Below the pieces are notes generated by a model. That model saw only the letters and a program-made list of their open reading frames with translations. It had not been told where the DNA came from and did not search any database. A stretch of DNA of 38,621 bases, taken from the NCBI RefSeq assembly GCF_020630935.1, contig NZ_JAHDIG010000012.1, positions 39,930-78,550 on the forward strand, written 5' to 3'. Shown in pieces: positions 8,312 to 16,609 of this stretch. The stretch is from Bernardetia sp. Lineage in GTDB: Bacteria > Bacteroidota > Bacteroidia > Cytophagales > Bernardetiaceae. The position numbers were made by a program, and so were the translations under genes. Each line of letters opens with the position of its first letter. The first letter of the stretch is position 1.

Positions 8312-8424
8312 TTAATAACTAGAGTTACGCAGATTAGTGTCCTGTGAAATACAGGACACAGTTTCAAATTTTACAAACCCTACTCACACAGAGCAGCATG
8401 TTGCGTAAGTTCAGTTAATAACTA
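8312..8424. mobile_element. MITE-like element flanked by a 10-bp direct repeat
   Basis: The 10-mer TTAATAACTA occurs at 8312-8321 and again at 8415-8424, enclosing 93 bp (8322-8414). The inner ends carry an inverted TTACGCA (left GAGTTACGCA, right TGCGTAAGTTC). Inside is a perfect hairpin GTGTCCTGT-gaaat-ACAGGACAC (8337-8359). No open reading frame is present. The right direct repeat contains the stop codon of the nitroreductase gene (CTA at 8422-8424), so the insertion hit the very end of that gene and duplicated its stop. Confidence 0.6.
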
Positions 8425-9033
8425 TTTTATCCACTCTACTTTTTCTTGTATAGGTTTGCGTGTAGCTTCTTTTACTAAGTCTTCTTTAGGCACTCCTAAA
8501 TATAAAAAACCAACTATTTTTTCATTTTCAGACAGACCAAATTGTGTATGTGTTTCGTCAGCATAGACGAGCGCACCAGTTCCCCAGTAACTTGCCAATC
8601 CATAAACGGCTGCTGAAAGTTGCATATTCTGAATGCCACAAGCAACAGCTTCTATATCTTCAATCGCTGGAATACGTGGATTTTGATTTGTGCGAGCCAC
8701 CACTACCACAATATGCGAAGACTGGCTCATTCGTTTACGTAATTTGATAGCTTTTTCTTCTTTATATTCTTGCTCTGGAGTTGTTTTTTTATATAAATTA
8801 ATAAGAAAGTCTCCTAACTCTTCTCTTTTCTCATCTGCAAAAACGAAAAATCTCCACGGCTCTAACTTTCCGTGATTAGGCGACCAAGTTACATTTTCTA
8901 AGAGTTGCCATACAATTTTATCATCAATTTTTTCCCCAGTACACTCATGAGGATAAATGGTTCTTCTGTCTCGTATAAGCTGATTGATTTGTTCTGGAGT
9001 GATGTCAGTAATTTCTTTTATGTTGTATTTCAT
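8422..9033 (-). CDS. Nitroreductase family protein
   Basis: The 203-residue protein fits the FMN-dependent nitroreductase fold. The N-terminal RDRRTIYPHE corresponds to the RRSxRxF FMN-phosphate contact, NHGKLEPWRFFVF at about 54-66 to the typical N-x-x-x-x-PWRF segment, and ASYWGTGALVYA plus GFLYLGVPKED near the C-terminus to the second FMN contact. Length is close to the small YdjA-like subgroup. Members reduce nitro compounds, quinones or enones with NAD(P)H; the natural substrate here is unknown. YPHE in place of a basic/aromatic motif is unusual. The stop codon lies inside the direct repeat of the MITE-like insertion. Confidence 0.85.
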   Translation of the reverse strand: MKYNIKEITDITPEQINQLIRDRRTIYPHECTGEKIDDKIVWQLLENVTWSPNHGKLEPWRFFVFADEKREELGDFLINLYKKTTPEQEYKEEKAIKLRKRMSQSSHIVVVVARTNQNPRIPAIEDIEAVACGIQNMQLSAAVYGLASYWGTGALVYADETHTQFGLSENEKIVGFLYLGVPKEDLVKEATRKPIQEKVEWIK

Positions 9034-9185
9034 AGCTTGTTTTTTTGTGAGTTCTAAAAAAAATAAAGTTTTTTGCTAATTTAAGCCCATAATTGAAGAA
9101 AAAAAAGTAAAAATTCACAAATTCAGTTGCAATAAGTATAATGAAAGTGAAAAGGAGCAAGATTAGGTTTTGGTAAAGAAGTAAC

Positions 9186-9215
9186 TTGTAAAGTGCTTAC
9201 TCTTTACTAATTTTG
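9186..9215 (+). promoter_or_regulatory. Promoter of tatD
   Basis: TTG at 9186-9188, a 19-bp spacer, and TAATTTTG at 9208-9215 fit the Bacteroidota consensus. The start site would be near 9221, giving a leader of about 27 nt before the ATG at 9248. Confidence 0.6.
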
Positions 9216-9247
9216 TAACATAATTACTAAAACAACAATTTACACCT

Positions 9248-10018
9248 ATGAATTTTATAGATACGCACGCTCACCTATACGATAAAAAATTTAAAGCTGA
9301 CTGGAATGAATTGGTAGATAGATTAGATAGCACAGGCATAGAAAGAGTATATTTACCAAATATTGACCGTGCTTCTATTGAGCCGATGTTTGAAGTAGAG
9401 GAAAAAGACAAAAAACGTTTTATTCCTATGATGGGATTGCATCCGTGTTCGGTAAAGAAAGATTTTGAAAAAGAACTTTATATTGTAGAAGAATGGCTAA
9501 ACAAGCGCAAATTTTCGGCTGTTGGAGAAATAGGTTTAGATTTATATTGGGATAAAACTTTTTTTGAGCAGCAAAAAGAAGCCTTCAAAATTCAGATAAA
9601 TTGGGCCAAGAAATTCGATATTCCGATTGCTATCCATACAAGGGAATCAACAGATGAGGCTTTAGAAATTTTGGAAGAAATGAAAGATGAGAGTTTGAAA
9701 GGAGTTTTTCATTGTTTTGGTGGAACGCAAGAACAAGCCGAAAGAATCCAAAAACTGGGTTTTTTGATGGGAATTGGAGGTGTAGTTACTTATAAAAATG
9801 GTGGATTAGATAAAGTTTTGCCAAGTGTAGATTTACAACATCTTATTTTAGAAACAGATGCACCTTATCTTTCTCCTGTGCCACATAGAGGAAAACGCAA
9901 TGAGAGTAGTTATATTCCAATTATTGCCAAAAAAGTAGCTGAAATAAAAGGACTTACCATAAAAGAAGTAGCAGAAAAAACTACTCAAAATGCTAAAGAA
10001 TTATTTACAAGTATATAA
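9248..10018 (+). CDS. tatD: TatD family metal-dependent hydrolase (DNase)
   Basis: The 256-residue TIM-barrel hydrolase keeps all metal ligands of the TatD family: the HxH pair in FIDTHAHLYD (H7, H9), the glutamate in AVGEIGLDLYWD at about 96, histidines in IAIHTRE and VFHCFGG, and the aspartate in LILETDAPYLSPVPHRGKRNE. TatD proteins are cytoplasmic 3'-5' exonucleases acting on DNA or RNA ends and may take part in repair or quality control. Length is normal. The asparaginase gene starts 54 bp downstream on the same strand, so the two may share a transcript. Confidence 0.94.
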   Translation: MNFIDTHAHLYDKKFKADWNELVDRLDSTGIERVYLPNIDRASIEPMFEVEEKDKKRFIPMMGLHPCSVKKDFEKELYIVEEWLNKRKFSAVGEIGLDLYWDKTFFEQQKEAFKIQINWAKKFDIPIAIHTRESTDEALEILEEMKDESLKGVFHCFGGTQEQAERIQKLGFLMGIGGVVTYKNGGLDKVLPSVDLQHLILETDAPYLSPVPHRGKRNESSYIPIIAKKVAEIKGLTIKEVAEKTTQNAKELFTSI

Positions 10019-10072
10019 ATCACATTGATAATCTATCAGTGCGTCAGAAATACTGAACTCATAATTGAAAAA

Positions 10073-11209
10073 ATGATTTTAGACCAATACAACATCATCA
10101 ACTTACGTACGGCAGCCGACGAAGACTGTAATACTTCTATTTTGGTAATCTACACAGGAGGAACAATCGGAATGGATTATGACGAAAAAGGAAGTCTTGT
10201 GCCTTTCGATTTTGAAGTTTTGCTGGAGAAAGTACCAGAACTGACACGTTTTAAGTTTCGACTTACTATGCTTGTGCCTTTTGAGCCTATAGACTCATCA
10301 AATATGGGAACAGAACATTGGCTAAGTATGAGTTGGCTTATAGAAGAATTGTATGATGAGTTTGATGGCTTCGTGATTCTTCACGGAACAGATACAATGG
10401 CATATTCTGCCTCTGCTTTGAGCTTTTTACTTCAAAACTTAGCAAAGCCTGTTATCTTGACAGGCGCACAAATTCCGATAAGTGCTCACCGAACCGATGC
10501 AAGAGAAAATCTGATTGGAGCTTTGGAAATTGCTTCTATGCAAGACAAGAAACAACAAGTAATCAAAACAGAAGAGGGAAAGGAGACTATCATTGAGCAA
10601 AATATCGCCCTAGTTCCAGAAGTTTGTGTTTATTTTGATAATTTACTTTTGAGAGGCAATCGCTCCAAAAAAGTTCAGAGTCTAAACTTTACAGCTTTCG
10701 AATCACAAAATTATCCTCATTTGGCTGAGGCTGGTATTTTTATAAATTACGCAAAGAGTTATATTCTGCCTGTTCCTACAAAAAGATTAAGTTTTAAAAG
10801 TGCGATGGACGATAATGTTATTCTTTGGAAAATACACCCTAGTATGAATCCGAAATATTATCTTCCAATGCTAGAGAGTGAAAACTTAAAGGGAGTAGTT
10901 TTAGAATCGTTTGGTTCTGGAAATATCCCAACAGAAAAGTGGGTAATTGATATTTTGGAAAAAATTATTAAACGTGGAGTGGTTGTCGTTAATGTCTCAC
11001 AATGTGCAGGAGGTTATGTCTTGCAAGGGCATTATGAAACTAGCCACGCTCTCACACAAATCGGAGTAGTGAGTGGAAATGACCTTACCTCTGAAGCAGC
11101 TCTTACAAAACTTATGTTTCTTTTTGGAAGTTATGACAACGAGCGTGAGAGAGAAAAAATTATAGAACTTCTACAAACTCCTCTTTGTGGAGAAATGACA
11201 CTTTTTTAA
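10073..11209 (+). CDS. ansA: Type I L-asparaginase
   Basis: From the ATG at 10073 the product has 378 residues and hydrolyses asparagine to aspartate and ammonia. The first threonine motif YTGGTIGM is at residues 27-34 and the second, HGTDTMAYSASALSF, at 104-118, followed by TGAQIPISAHRTDARENLIGAL, all hallmarks of the asparaginase/glutaminase fold. No signal peptide is seen, so it is the cytoplasmic AnsA type. An in-frame TTG at 10025 would add 16 residues (IIYQC...), but these lie before the usual N-terminus and the ATG is preferred. It is convergent with the SUMF1 lipoprotein, only 8 bp apart, with no clear terminator between them. Confidence 0.92.
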   Translation: MILDQYNIINLRTAADEDCNTSILVIYTGGTIGMDYDEKGSLVPFDFEVLLEKVPELTRFKFRLTMLVPFEPIDSSNMGTEHWLSMSWLIEELYDEFDGFVILHGTDTMAYSASALSFLLQNLAKPVILTGAQIPISAHRTDARENLIGALEIASMQDKKQQVIKTEEGKETIIEQNIALVPEVCVYFDNLLLRGNRSKKVQSLNFTAFESQNYPHLAEAGIFINYAKSYILPVPTKRLSFKSAMDDNVILWKIHPSMNPKYYLPMLESENLKGVVLESFGSGNIPTEKWVIDILEKIIKRGVVVVNVSQCAGGYVLQGHYETSHALTQIGVVSGNDLTSEAALTKLMFLFGSYDNEREREKIIELLQTPLCGEMTLF

Positions 11210-11217
11210 AATGAAAT

Positions 11218-12081
11218 TTAAGGTTTTTCCTTTACCTCACAAACACATCTAAAACCCAACCAAGCAGTAGGGTAGTTATAACGAATACGCTCTTTAATAG
11301 TGCTTTGCAAAGGAACGTGCATCCAAGAGCCTCCTTTTGCAATTCCTTTTTCTGTTATCATTTCAGCTACATTTCCTATGGTGTGATGAAGTCCAAAAAG
11401 ATTTGTAGGGTTTTGATATGCATAAACAGTTGGAGGAATAGCTAATGAATCTTCTATGTTTTGATTTAATTTTTGGCTCAAATTAAAGGATGAAATAGGA
11501 ACACTGGCAAGATTAAAACCATATTTTAGATTCTCTTCATTCAAAGTATCTATTGTAGCTAAGGCAGCTTTTTCCCATTCTTTTTCAGTTGGAAGGCGAT
11601 ATTCAAAGGTGTATTTAGTGTCTCTGCTACTAACAAAACTTTGTGTAACGGCTTCACTTCTCCACTTACAATAATTTATAGCTTGCTCGTGAGAAACTCC
11701 AACAACAGGCAAAAAGCGATAGCCTTCATATTCAAGGTAACCCAGCGAAAGAGCAAGTTTTACAGAATCAGAAAATGGAATATCTCTATTCATCCAAGCT
11801 CCAGTAGTTGGAATTTGACTCTGATAGTGGTCGTAGGAAGAATCTTCACTCATATAATGCAAGTATTCCAAATAACTTAAATTTACAACTTCGGTTTTGT
11901 CTATAAATAAATTGCCATCTATCCAAATCGTATTTGGAGGAGTAGGTAGATTGGGTTTCATAGCCAAATGATTTTTTACATTTTTATTTACTTGTCGTTG
12001 CCACACCTTGTATGAAGAAGAACAAGCAAAAGCAAAAAGTAATGAAAAGATAATAGCTAGTTTTGTGATAGGTCTTTGCAT
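11218..12081 (-). CDS. SUMF1/FGE-sulfatase-domain lipoprotein
   Basis: The 287-residue protein starts with a lipoprotein signal peptide, lipobox FAFAC with Cys20. The rest matches the formylglycine-generating-enzyme-like fold: IWIDGNLFIDKTEVVNLSYLEYL, then PVVGVSHEQAINYCKWRS, YRLPTEKEWEKAA, GNVAEMI and KGGSW plus GFRCVCEV at the end. The same fold occurs in the gliding-motility lipoproteins GldJ and GldK of Bacteroidota, but this protein is shorter and cannot be assigned to either. The active-site cysteines of true formylglycine-generating enzymes are not evident, so it is probably a structural or binding lipoprotein of the envelope. Confidence 0.8.
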   Translation of the reverse strand: MQRPITKLAIIFSLLFAFACSSSYKVWQRQVNKNVKNHLAMKPNLPTPPNTIWIDGNLFIDKTEVVNLSYLEYLHYMSEDSSYDHYQSQIPTTGAWMNRDIPFSDSVKLALSLGYLEYEGYRFLPVVGVSHEQAINYCKWRSEAVTQSFVSSRDTKYTFEYRLPTEKEWEKAALATIDTLNEENLKYGFNLASVPISSFNLSQKLNQNIEDSLAIPPTVYAYQNPTNLFGLHHTIGNVAEMITEKGIAKGGSWMHVPLQSTIKERIRYNYPTAWLGFRCVCEVKEKP

Positions 12082-12175
12082 TATGAATGGTTAAAGTGGT
12101 AATTCTATAACGTTTTAAAAAAGAATAACGAAAATCTAAAAAAAACGTGTGCTTATAAACTATTCCTTTGATAAA

Positions 12176-12207
12176 TTGGTTATTTTTTTTATAAAATCGT
12201 ATTTTTG
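12176..12207 (+). promoter_or_regulatory. Possible promoter of clpS
   Basis: TTG at 12176-12178 and TATTTTTG at 12200-12207, 21 bp apart, resemble the Bacteroidota pattern. The start site would be near 12213, leaving about 55 nt of leader. Confidence 0.4.
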
Positions 12208-12268
12208 TATTAAATACACCCAATTTTTTAGGTCTTTGCACATTCTTACATTTCAACTACATTCAATT

Positions 12269-12601
12269 ATGAAACACTTTTCAAACGCTTCCAAATTTAT
12301 TCAGAACAATAAAGCTAATACAGGATTTTATTCCAATACAGAAACAGAAGTTTTAGAAGAAGTAGATACCAAAACAGAGGAAGGGCATCGTTTGATTGTC
12401 TTCAACGACGAAGTAAACACATTTGACCACGTTATAGATACGCTTATAGATGTTTGTAATCATTCTGAACCACAAGCAGAACAGTGTACTTGGATTATTC
12501 ATTTTAAAGGAAAATGCTCTGTAAAAGAAGGTTCTTGGAACGACCTTGTTCCGATGCGTAACGCAATTTGTGAACGTGGCATCTCAGCAGAAGTAGATTA
12601 A
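12269..12601 (+). CDS. clpS: ClpS-family adaptor for the ClpAP/ClpCP protease
   Basis: The 110-residue protein has a variable N-terminus of about 40 residues and a ClpS core: HRLIVFNDEVNTFDHVIDTL at about 41-60, AEQCTWIIHFKGKCSVKEG, and PMRNAICERGISAEV at the end. VFNDEVNTFDHVI is the form of the ND-x-x-T motif that binds N-degron residues in ClpS. The protein delivers substrates with destabilising N-termini to the Clp AAA+ unfoldase. An in-frame extension back to 12149 is open but hydrophobic and unlike ClpS, and passes through the promoter region, so the ATG at 12269 is used. A strong terminator follows 20 bp after the stop. Confidence 0.9.
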   Translation: MKHFSNASKFIQNNKANTGFYSNTETEVLEEVDTKTEEGHRLIVFNDEVNTFDHVIDTLIDVCNHSEPQAEQCTWIIHFKGKCSVKEGSWNDLVPMRNAICERGISAEVD

Positions 12602-12621
12602 AATTTTATCGACTTTCATAT

Positions 12622-12657
12622 AAAAAAGGTCTGAATTATAGTATTCAGACCTTTTTT
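12622..12657 (+). terminator. Intrinsic terminator after clpS
   Basis: Stem GGTCTGAAT (12628-12636) and ATTCAGACC (12643-12651) with a 6-base loop, flanked by six A residues on the left and six T residues on the right. Confidence 0.9.
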
Positions 12658-12974
12658 ATTTTTATAATACTTTATTTTTCAAAGTTAATATATTTCTCTT
12701 GTGTTTCCCTGATAAAAATTATTCTTGGTGAACTTGAGTTTTTGTATAGAAAATTCTACAAAACTATTTATATCAGTATTATTTTATAAACAAAGTAAAT
12801 GTGGGAAAAAATAAATTATTTATCAGAGAGTGAGGGGAAAATAAAATTGCGATAATTATAACTTCTCATAAATTATTATTTATAAGAATTGTTATAAATT
12901 ATTTTGGAATAGTTTTAGAATAAGATTTTGTAGATTTGAATACACTTTATTTACTCACTAAAATTCTATCTACG
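12658..12974. other. AT-rich intergenic region with imperfect inverted repeats
   Basis: No open reading frame is convincing here. A small hairpin is formed by TTTTGTATAGAA (12740-12751) and TTCTACAAAA (12754-12763). A longer imperfect inverted repeat spans 12852-12902, with arms of about 22-25 bases meeting at TATT. A TAnnTTTG-type box (TAGATTTG, 12931-12938) lies 36 bp before the ATG of the NlpC/P60 gene and probably serves as its -7 element; the -33 element is not clear. Confidence 0.4.
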
Positions 12975-13577
12975 ATGAAAAAATTATTTTACTTTCCTGT
13001 ATTACTCTTATTATTTTTATTTACTTTATCATCTTGTGGCAACTTTAAACTTGTTACTATTCAAGATATTGAAAATGATAAGAACAATACTTTGAAAAAC
13101 AAAGTTAAGGTTTCAGAATCAGTTGTAAATAATGAAGACCTAACAGAAGAAAATGAGAATTCAGAAAATACAAGTTCAACCTCTTTATCTAAAGCTGAAA
13201 AAGTGGTAGATGCTGCTCGTAAGCAGTTAGGAACACCACACCTTTTAAAAAATCCAAAGAAAAAACCTGCTACTGATTGCTCTGGAATGACATGTAAATC
13301 TTATTCTACTGTCGGAATTAGTTTGCCACGCACCACGACAGGACAAGCAGAAATGGGAAAATATATTTCAAAAAAGAATCTTCAAAAAGGTGATTTAGTG
13401 TTTTTTTCTTCTAAAAAAAATAATGGAAGAATATCTCATGTAGGACTTATAAGTCGTGTAGAATCAGATGGAAGCGTTTATTTTATACATACTTCAACCT
13501 CAAGGGGAGTAGTAGAAGATGATTTTTATATGAAGCACTGGCAAGAAAATTTTGTTACGGCTCGTAGAGTTTTGTAA
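12975..13577 (+). CDS. NlpC/P60 family lipoprotein (cell-wall peptidase)
   Basis: The 200-residue protein has a lipoprotein signal peptide with lipobox LSSC (Cys21), an Asn/Glu-rich linker to about residue 72 and an NlpC/P60 domain at about 73-200. The catalytic triad is visible: Cys102 in TDCSGM, His155 in RISHVGL and His172 in YFIHTST. Such enzymes cut D-gamma-glutamyl-meso-diaminopimelate bonds in peptidoglycan, here from a membrane anchor in the periplasm. A TTG at 12936 would extend the frame by 13 residues but lies within the putative -7 box, so the ATG at 12975 is the start. It is convergent with the porin gene across a palindromic element. Confidence 0.9.
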   Translation: MKKLFYFPVLLLLFLFTLSSCGNFKLVTIQDIENDKNNTLKNKVKVSESVVNNEDLTEENENSENTSSTSLSKAEKVVDAARKQLGTPHLLKNPKKKPATDCSGMTCKSYSTVGISLPRTTTGQAEMGKYISKKNLQKGDLVFFSSKKNNGRISHVGLISRVESDGSVYFIHTSTSRGVVEDDFYMKHWQENFVTARRVL

Positions 13578-13580
13578 AAA

Positions 13581-13681
13581 ACTAGAGTGCTGGACATCCA
13601 TAGATATTTGATGTTCTGTGACTCACAGAACAGGGAAAAAGTGACACCAACAACTTTTTATCTCATGTCCAGTACTCTAGT
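13581..13681. repeat. Palindromic MITE-like element with 17-bp terminal inverted repeats
   Basis: The ends ACTAGAGTGCTGGACAT (13581-13597) and ATGTCCAGTACTCTAGT (13665-13681) are inverted repeats with one mismatch. Inside is a perfect hairpin TGTTCTGTG-act-CACAGAACA (13612-13632). Both outer sides are runs of five or six A residues, which may be a target duplication or chance. It fills the gap between two convergent genes and could also stop transcription. Confidence 0.65.
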
Positions 13682-13705
13682 AAAAAACAATATTAAATAT
13701 TTTTT

Positions 13706-15145
13706 TTACTTACCAAAATGGTAATTTATAACAAAATTGTAATTTGTAAGATTGGTTTTATTAAAAATGTATTTTGTGTTTTCTTGTGGTTTTGCATTCT
13801 CTTTTCTAACAATTAGACACTGCATTTCTAAGCCTTCAAAATACCCCTCAAATTTGTATCGTATATCAATATTGAATTGATGATAGGAAGGTAACTCGTA
13901 TTTATTTAATCTATAATTGGTAACATTTGGTAAATCATAATACCCATATCCTAGTGTAAGAGAAATTTTATGGTCTAGCCAAAATGAGTGGTATTGTGTG
14001 CTAAATGCGTGTACGTCTCCTGCTCCCTCATTTCGTTCACGAGGCATATACGTAAAAAATGGCTCTCGTCCCCATTCTCTTGGCAATAAAAAACGTCCGT
14101 CTTTATTGATGCGTGTATAATTGACAGTAAACCAATGTTTATAATTAGCAACTCCTAAGCGAATACTAAACGCCTGTGCTTGTTTTTGAGATTCGTAATA
14201 AGCCAGTTCTGAAGTAGAATTTCCTCCCTTATTTAATTTATGTTGGTAATGATACTGTAAACCAAATAAAGGCGAAAAAGCAATACTATCCAAATCAATA
14301 TATTCTACACTAAAAAGTGATGTATTAAATATATTTTCCACATACTGATTGTGTAAGTGAAACTTAACTCTTTCAAGGTTGAATAAAATATCTGATGAAA
14401 AAATTCCTTTTGTATGTTGATGCTCAAAATAGTTAGCTTCTGAACCATCTGTACGAATACCTTGCGAATAAATACCTAAAGAATGTCCAACAGGATAGAA
14501 ATCGACTGTACTACGAGGCGAAACTGCCCAAATCCAAGCACCTTCAAACTGCAATTTTTTGATAGGATTCCATTGCAAATGCAATCCTTCTTGCACGGCT
14601 GGGCGCATACGTCCGTCTTGTGCATTAATGTAAGGAGTTTGGATGGTAAAACGTCCTAGTTTTGCTGTAAAGTATTTGTTGTCATAAGCTAAATACAACT
14701 CTTCCAATCGGTCTAAATCGTGATGATTTTCTGGGTCTTCTATATCAAACAAATCAAGTTCATATCTGCTATTTCTTAAATGATTGGAAAGCAAATTGAA
14801 CTTGAAAAAACCACCTACTCCAATATGCAGACCGTGCCAGTTTTTACTTTTATAGTGCAAACCCATTCCAAAACCATTGGCATAATAATCATTCAAGCCT
14901 TTTTGGTTGTCTGTAAACATCAAAAAGTTACGAAGTTTTGCACTAAAAAATCCTTTTTGAAGTGCATTAGCTAATGTCTTTTCTTCTAAAGAATCTTCAA
15001 AACAGTGTAGAGTTGGCGACAGCTCCTTAAAAGAAAAATGAGGGTCGGGAGCTTGTTCTATTTCTTTTAAGTCTTCTTGTGCGTAAAGCGTTGCAGAAGT
15101 AAATAAAAAAGTAAATAAAATAAGTGTGTAAAAAGTGAATTTCAT
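13706..15145 (-). CDS. OprD-like outer-membrane porin
   Basis: The 479-residue protein has a signal peptide (about residues 1-22, ending LYAQ) and a beta-barrel body with alternating hydrophobic/polar strands and many aromatics. The segments KGFFSAKLRNFLMFTDN, NGFGMGLHYKSKNWHGLHIGVGG and AKLGRFTIQTPYINAQDGRMRPAVQEG follow the order seen in OprD-family porins (R-x-x-x-P-x-x-x-x-D-x-R-M-x-P-x-x-x-x-G). OprD porins are substrate-selective channels for basic amino acids, peptides or small acids. It ends HFGK, without a terminal Phe. A -7 box TAATTTTG lies about 40 bp upstream, and a purine-rich AGGATAGAGG directly precedes the ATG. Confidence 0.65.
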   Translation of the reverse strand: MKFTFYTLILFTFLFTSATLYAQEDLKEIEQAPDPHFSFKELSPTLHCFEDSLEEKTLANALQKGFFSAKLRNFLMFTDNQKGLNDYYANGFGMGLHYKSKNWHGLHIGVGGFFKFNLLSNHLRNSRYELDLFDIEDPENHHDLDRLEELYLAYDNKYFTAKLGRFTIQTPYINAQDGRMRPAVQEGLHLQWNPIKKLQFEGAWIWAVSPRSTVDFYPVGHSLGIYSQGIRTDGSEANYFEHQHTKGIFSSDILFNLERVKFHLHNQYVENIFNTSLFSVEYIDLDSIAFSPLFGLQYHYQHKLNKGGNSTSELAYYESQKQAQAFSIRLGVANYKHWFTVNYTRINKDGRFLLPREWGREPFFTYMPRERNEGAGDVHAFSTQYHSFWLDHKISLTLGYGYYDLPNVTNYRLNKYELPSYHQFNIDIRYKFEGYFEGLEMQCLIVRKENAKPQENTKYIFNKTNLTNYNFVINYHFGK

Positions 15146-15184
15146 CCTCTATCCTTTTAAACTGACTGAATAAAAATAATAGAA

Positions 15185-15192
15185 CAAAATTA
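15185..15192 (-). promoter_or_regulatory. -7 box of the porin gene
   Basis: On the minus strand TAATTTTG (15192-15185) matches TAnnTTTG and sits 40 bp before the ATG at 15145. A -33 TTG at standard spacing is not seen. Confidence 0.35.
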
Positions 15193-15298
15193 GCTCTTCT
15201 GCCTATTTATGTCAGTTACAAAAGTTACTTACACATCAATATTATTTCGTTTCTTCATATCAAAACATCGCCTCTGTATATAATGGTTTCTGAAAACT

Positions 15299-15700
15299 TT
15301 AGTCTAATAAATTTAAATTCATTCGTTGGGCATAAATATAAATATCCTCTGAATTTAATTCTAATTCTGCATTGTGTATTTTTACATTGTATTTTCCATT
15401 AAATCGCTTATCAGAAGATTTATAAATAGCCAAAGTGCTATCATTTTTATAATCAAGCTTTGCTACCACAAATCTATCGTAACCTAAACTAAGTAATATA
15501 TTATTTTCATCTATCTGTATTTGTTTGGCAAAAGCAATTTTATTACCACTTTGTATCAAGTTTTCACCTTTATAGCTAATATTAAACGTCGTATAAGTTC
15601 CATTTAAATTGGGTAATGTATTTTTATTCTTACAAGACAAAACAATCAGAAATAGCACTGACAAAGTGTAAAAAGCATTTTTAAATTTTAATTTTTTCAT
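15299..15700 (-). CDS. Small lipoprotein of unknown function
   Basis: The 133-residue protein has a lipoprotein signal with lipobox IVLSC (Cys23) and a short beta-rich body with PNLNGTYTTFNISY at its start, resembling small lipocalin-like lipoproteins that begin with a LxGTW/Y segment, but no family can be named. Its ATG overlaps the stop of purine nucleoside phosphorylase by one base (TAATG), which implies translational coupling. There is no recognisable catalytic motif. Confidence 0.65.
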   Translation of the reverse strand: MKKLKFKNAFYTLSVLFLIVLSCKNKNTLPNLNGTYTTFNISYKGENLIQSGNKIAFAKQIQIDENNILLSLGYDRFVVAKLDYKNDSTLAIYKSSDKRFNGKYNVKIHNAELELNSEDIYIYAQRMNLNLLD

Positions 15701-16530
15701 TAATCTAATTTCTTAATCATTTCCTTAAATAAAAAAGCCATTTTTGGTTCAGCTACGGCAGCAGCTTCTAAGACTTCCTCTAATGTAATAGGTTTTACAT
15801 TTTCTGGTTGGCACAAGTCTGTCAAGACAGAGACAGCAAAAACAGGTAGATTCATATGTACGGCTGCAATTACTTCTGGCACTGTCGACATTCCGACGGC
15901 ATCTGCGCCTATTGTTCTCAAATAACGGTATTCTGCTCTCGTTTCAAGATTGGGTCCTGAAACACTAACATAAACGCCTTTATGAAAATTAGAAAAACTA
16001 AGCTCTTGATTTTCTGAAATTACATTTTCTGCTAGTTCTATCAGTTTGTTGGAATAGGGTTCAAACATATCTGGAAAGCGAATACCCAAAGCAGGAATAT
16101 TTTTTCCAATTAATGGATTAGAAGGAAGTAAATTGATGTGGTCTTCTAAAATCATCAAATCACTTAGTTTAAAATTTGGATGTAATGCACCAGCAGCATT
16201 CGAAACGAATAAGTACTCAATTCCTAACATTTTCATTACACGCACAGGAAATACAATTTGTTTCATTGAATAACCTTCATAATAATGAAAACGCCCTTGC
16301 ATAACGATTACATTGTGTCCAGAAAGTTTACCAAAAATGAGTTTTCCTGCGTGGCTTTCTACTGTTGAGAGAGGAAAATGAGGAATGTCTTGATATGAAA
16401 TAGTAAGTTCCGTCTCTACTTCATTAACTAAAGCGCCTAAACCAGTTCCTAAAATAATTCCGACTTTCGGTTTTTCTTTATAAAATGAGCGAATAAAAGT
16501 GAGTGCTTCGTTGAGTTTTTCGAATTCCAA
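15700..16530 (-). CDS. punA: Purine nucleoside phosphorylase
   Basis: The 276-residue enzyme splits inosine and guanosine with phosphate in purine salvage. It belongs to the trimeric NP-II type: GIILGTGLGALVNEVE near residue 25 (phosphate loop), PHFPLSTVESHAGKL with the conserved HAG, QGRFHYYEGYSM, FVSNAAGALHPNFKLSDLMILEDHIN, SGPNLETRAEYR and GADAVGMSTVPEVIAA. All motifs are intact and the length is normal. The stop codon is shared with the ATG of the following small lipoprotein. Confidence 0.95.
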   Translation of the reverse strand: MEFEKLNEALTFIRSFYKEKPKVGIILGTGLGALVNEVETELTISYQDIPHFPLSTVESHAGKLIFGKLSGHNVIVMQGRFHYYEGYSMKQIVFPVRVMKMLGIEYLFVSNAAGALHPNFKLSDLMILEDHINLLPSNPLIGKNIPALGIRFPDMFEPYSNKLIELAENVISENQELSFSNFHKGVYVSVSGPNLETRAEYRYLRTIGADAVGMSTVPEVIAAVHMNLPVFAVSVLTDLCQPENVKPITLEEVLEAAAVAEPKMAFLFKEMIKKLD

Positions 16531-16609
16531 TTTTTTAATGATTAATTTTTAGTGATAAATGAGAAATGGAATAATACTTTTACTTTGAATTTCAAATTTT
16601 ATAATAAAA

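Noticed and set aside
9248-11209. A tatD-ansA operon as a special functional unit
   Set aside because: The 54-bp spacing allows co-transcription, but the pair is common in Bacteroidota and no shared function is evident.
11218-12081. Assignment of the SUMF1 lipoprotein as GldJ or GldK
   Set aside because: The protein is shorter than either, and no gld neighbours are present. Only the fold is supported.
12149-12268. N-terminal extension of ClpS by 40 residues
   Set aside because: The extension is hydrophobic and unlike ClpS, and it runs through the likely promoter (TATTTTTG at 12200-12207). The ATG at 12269 is the better start.
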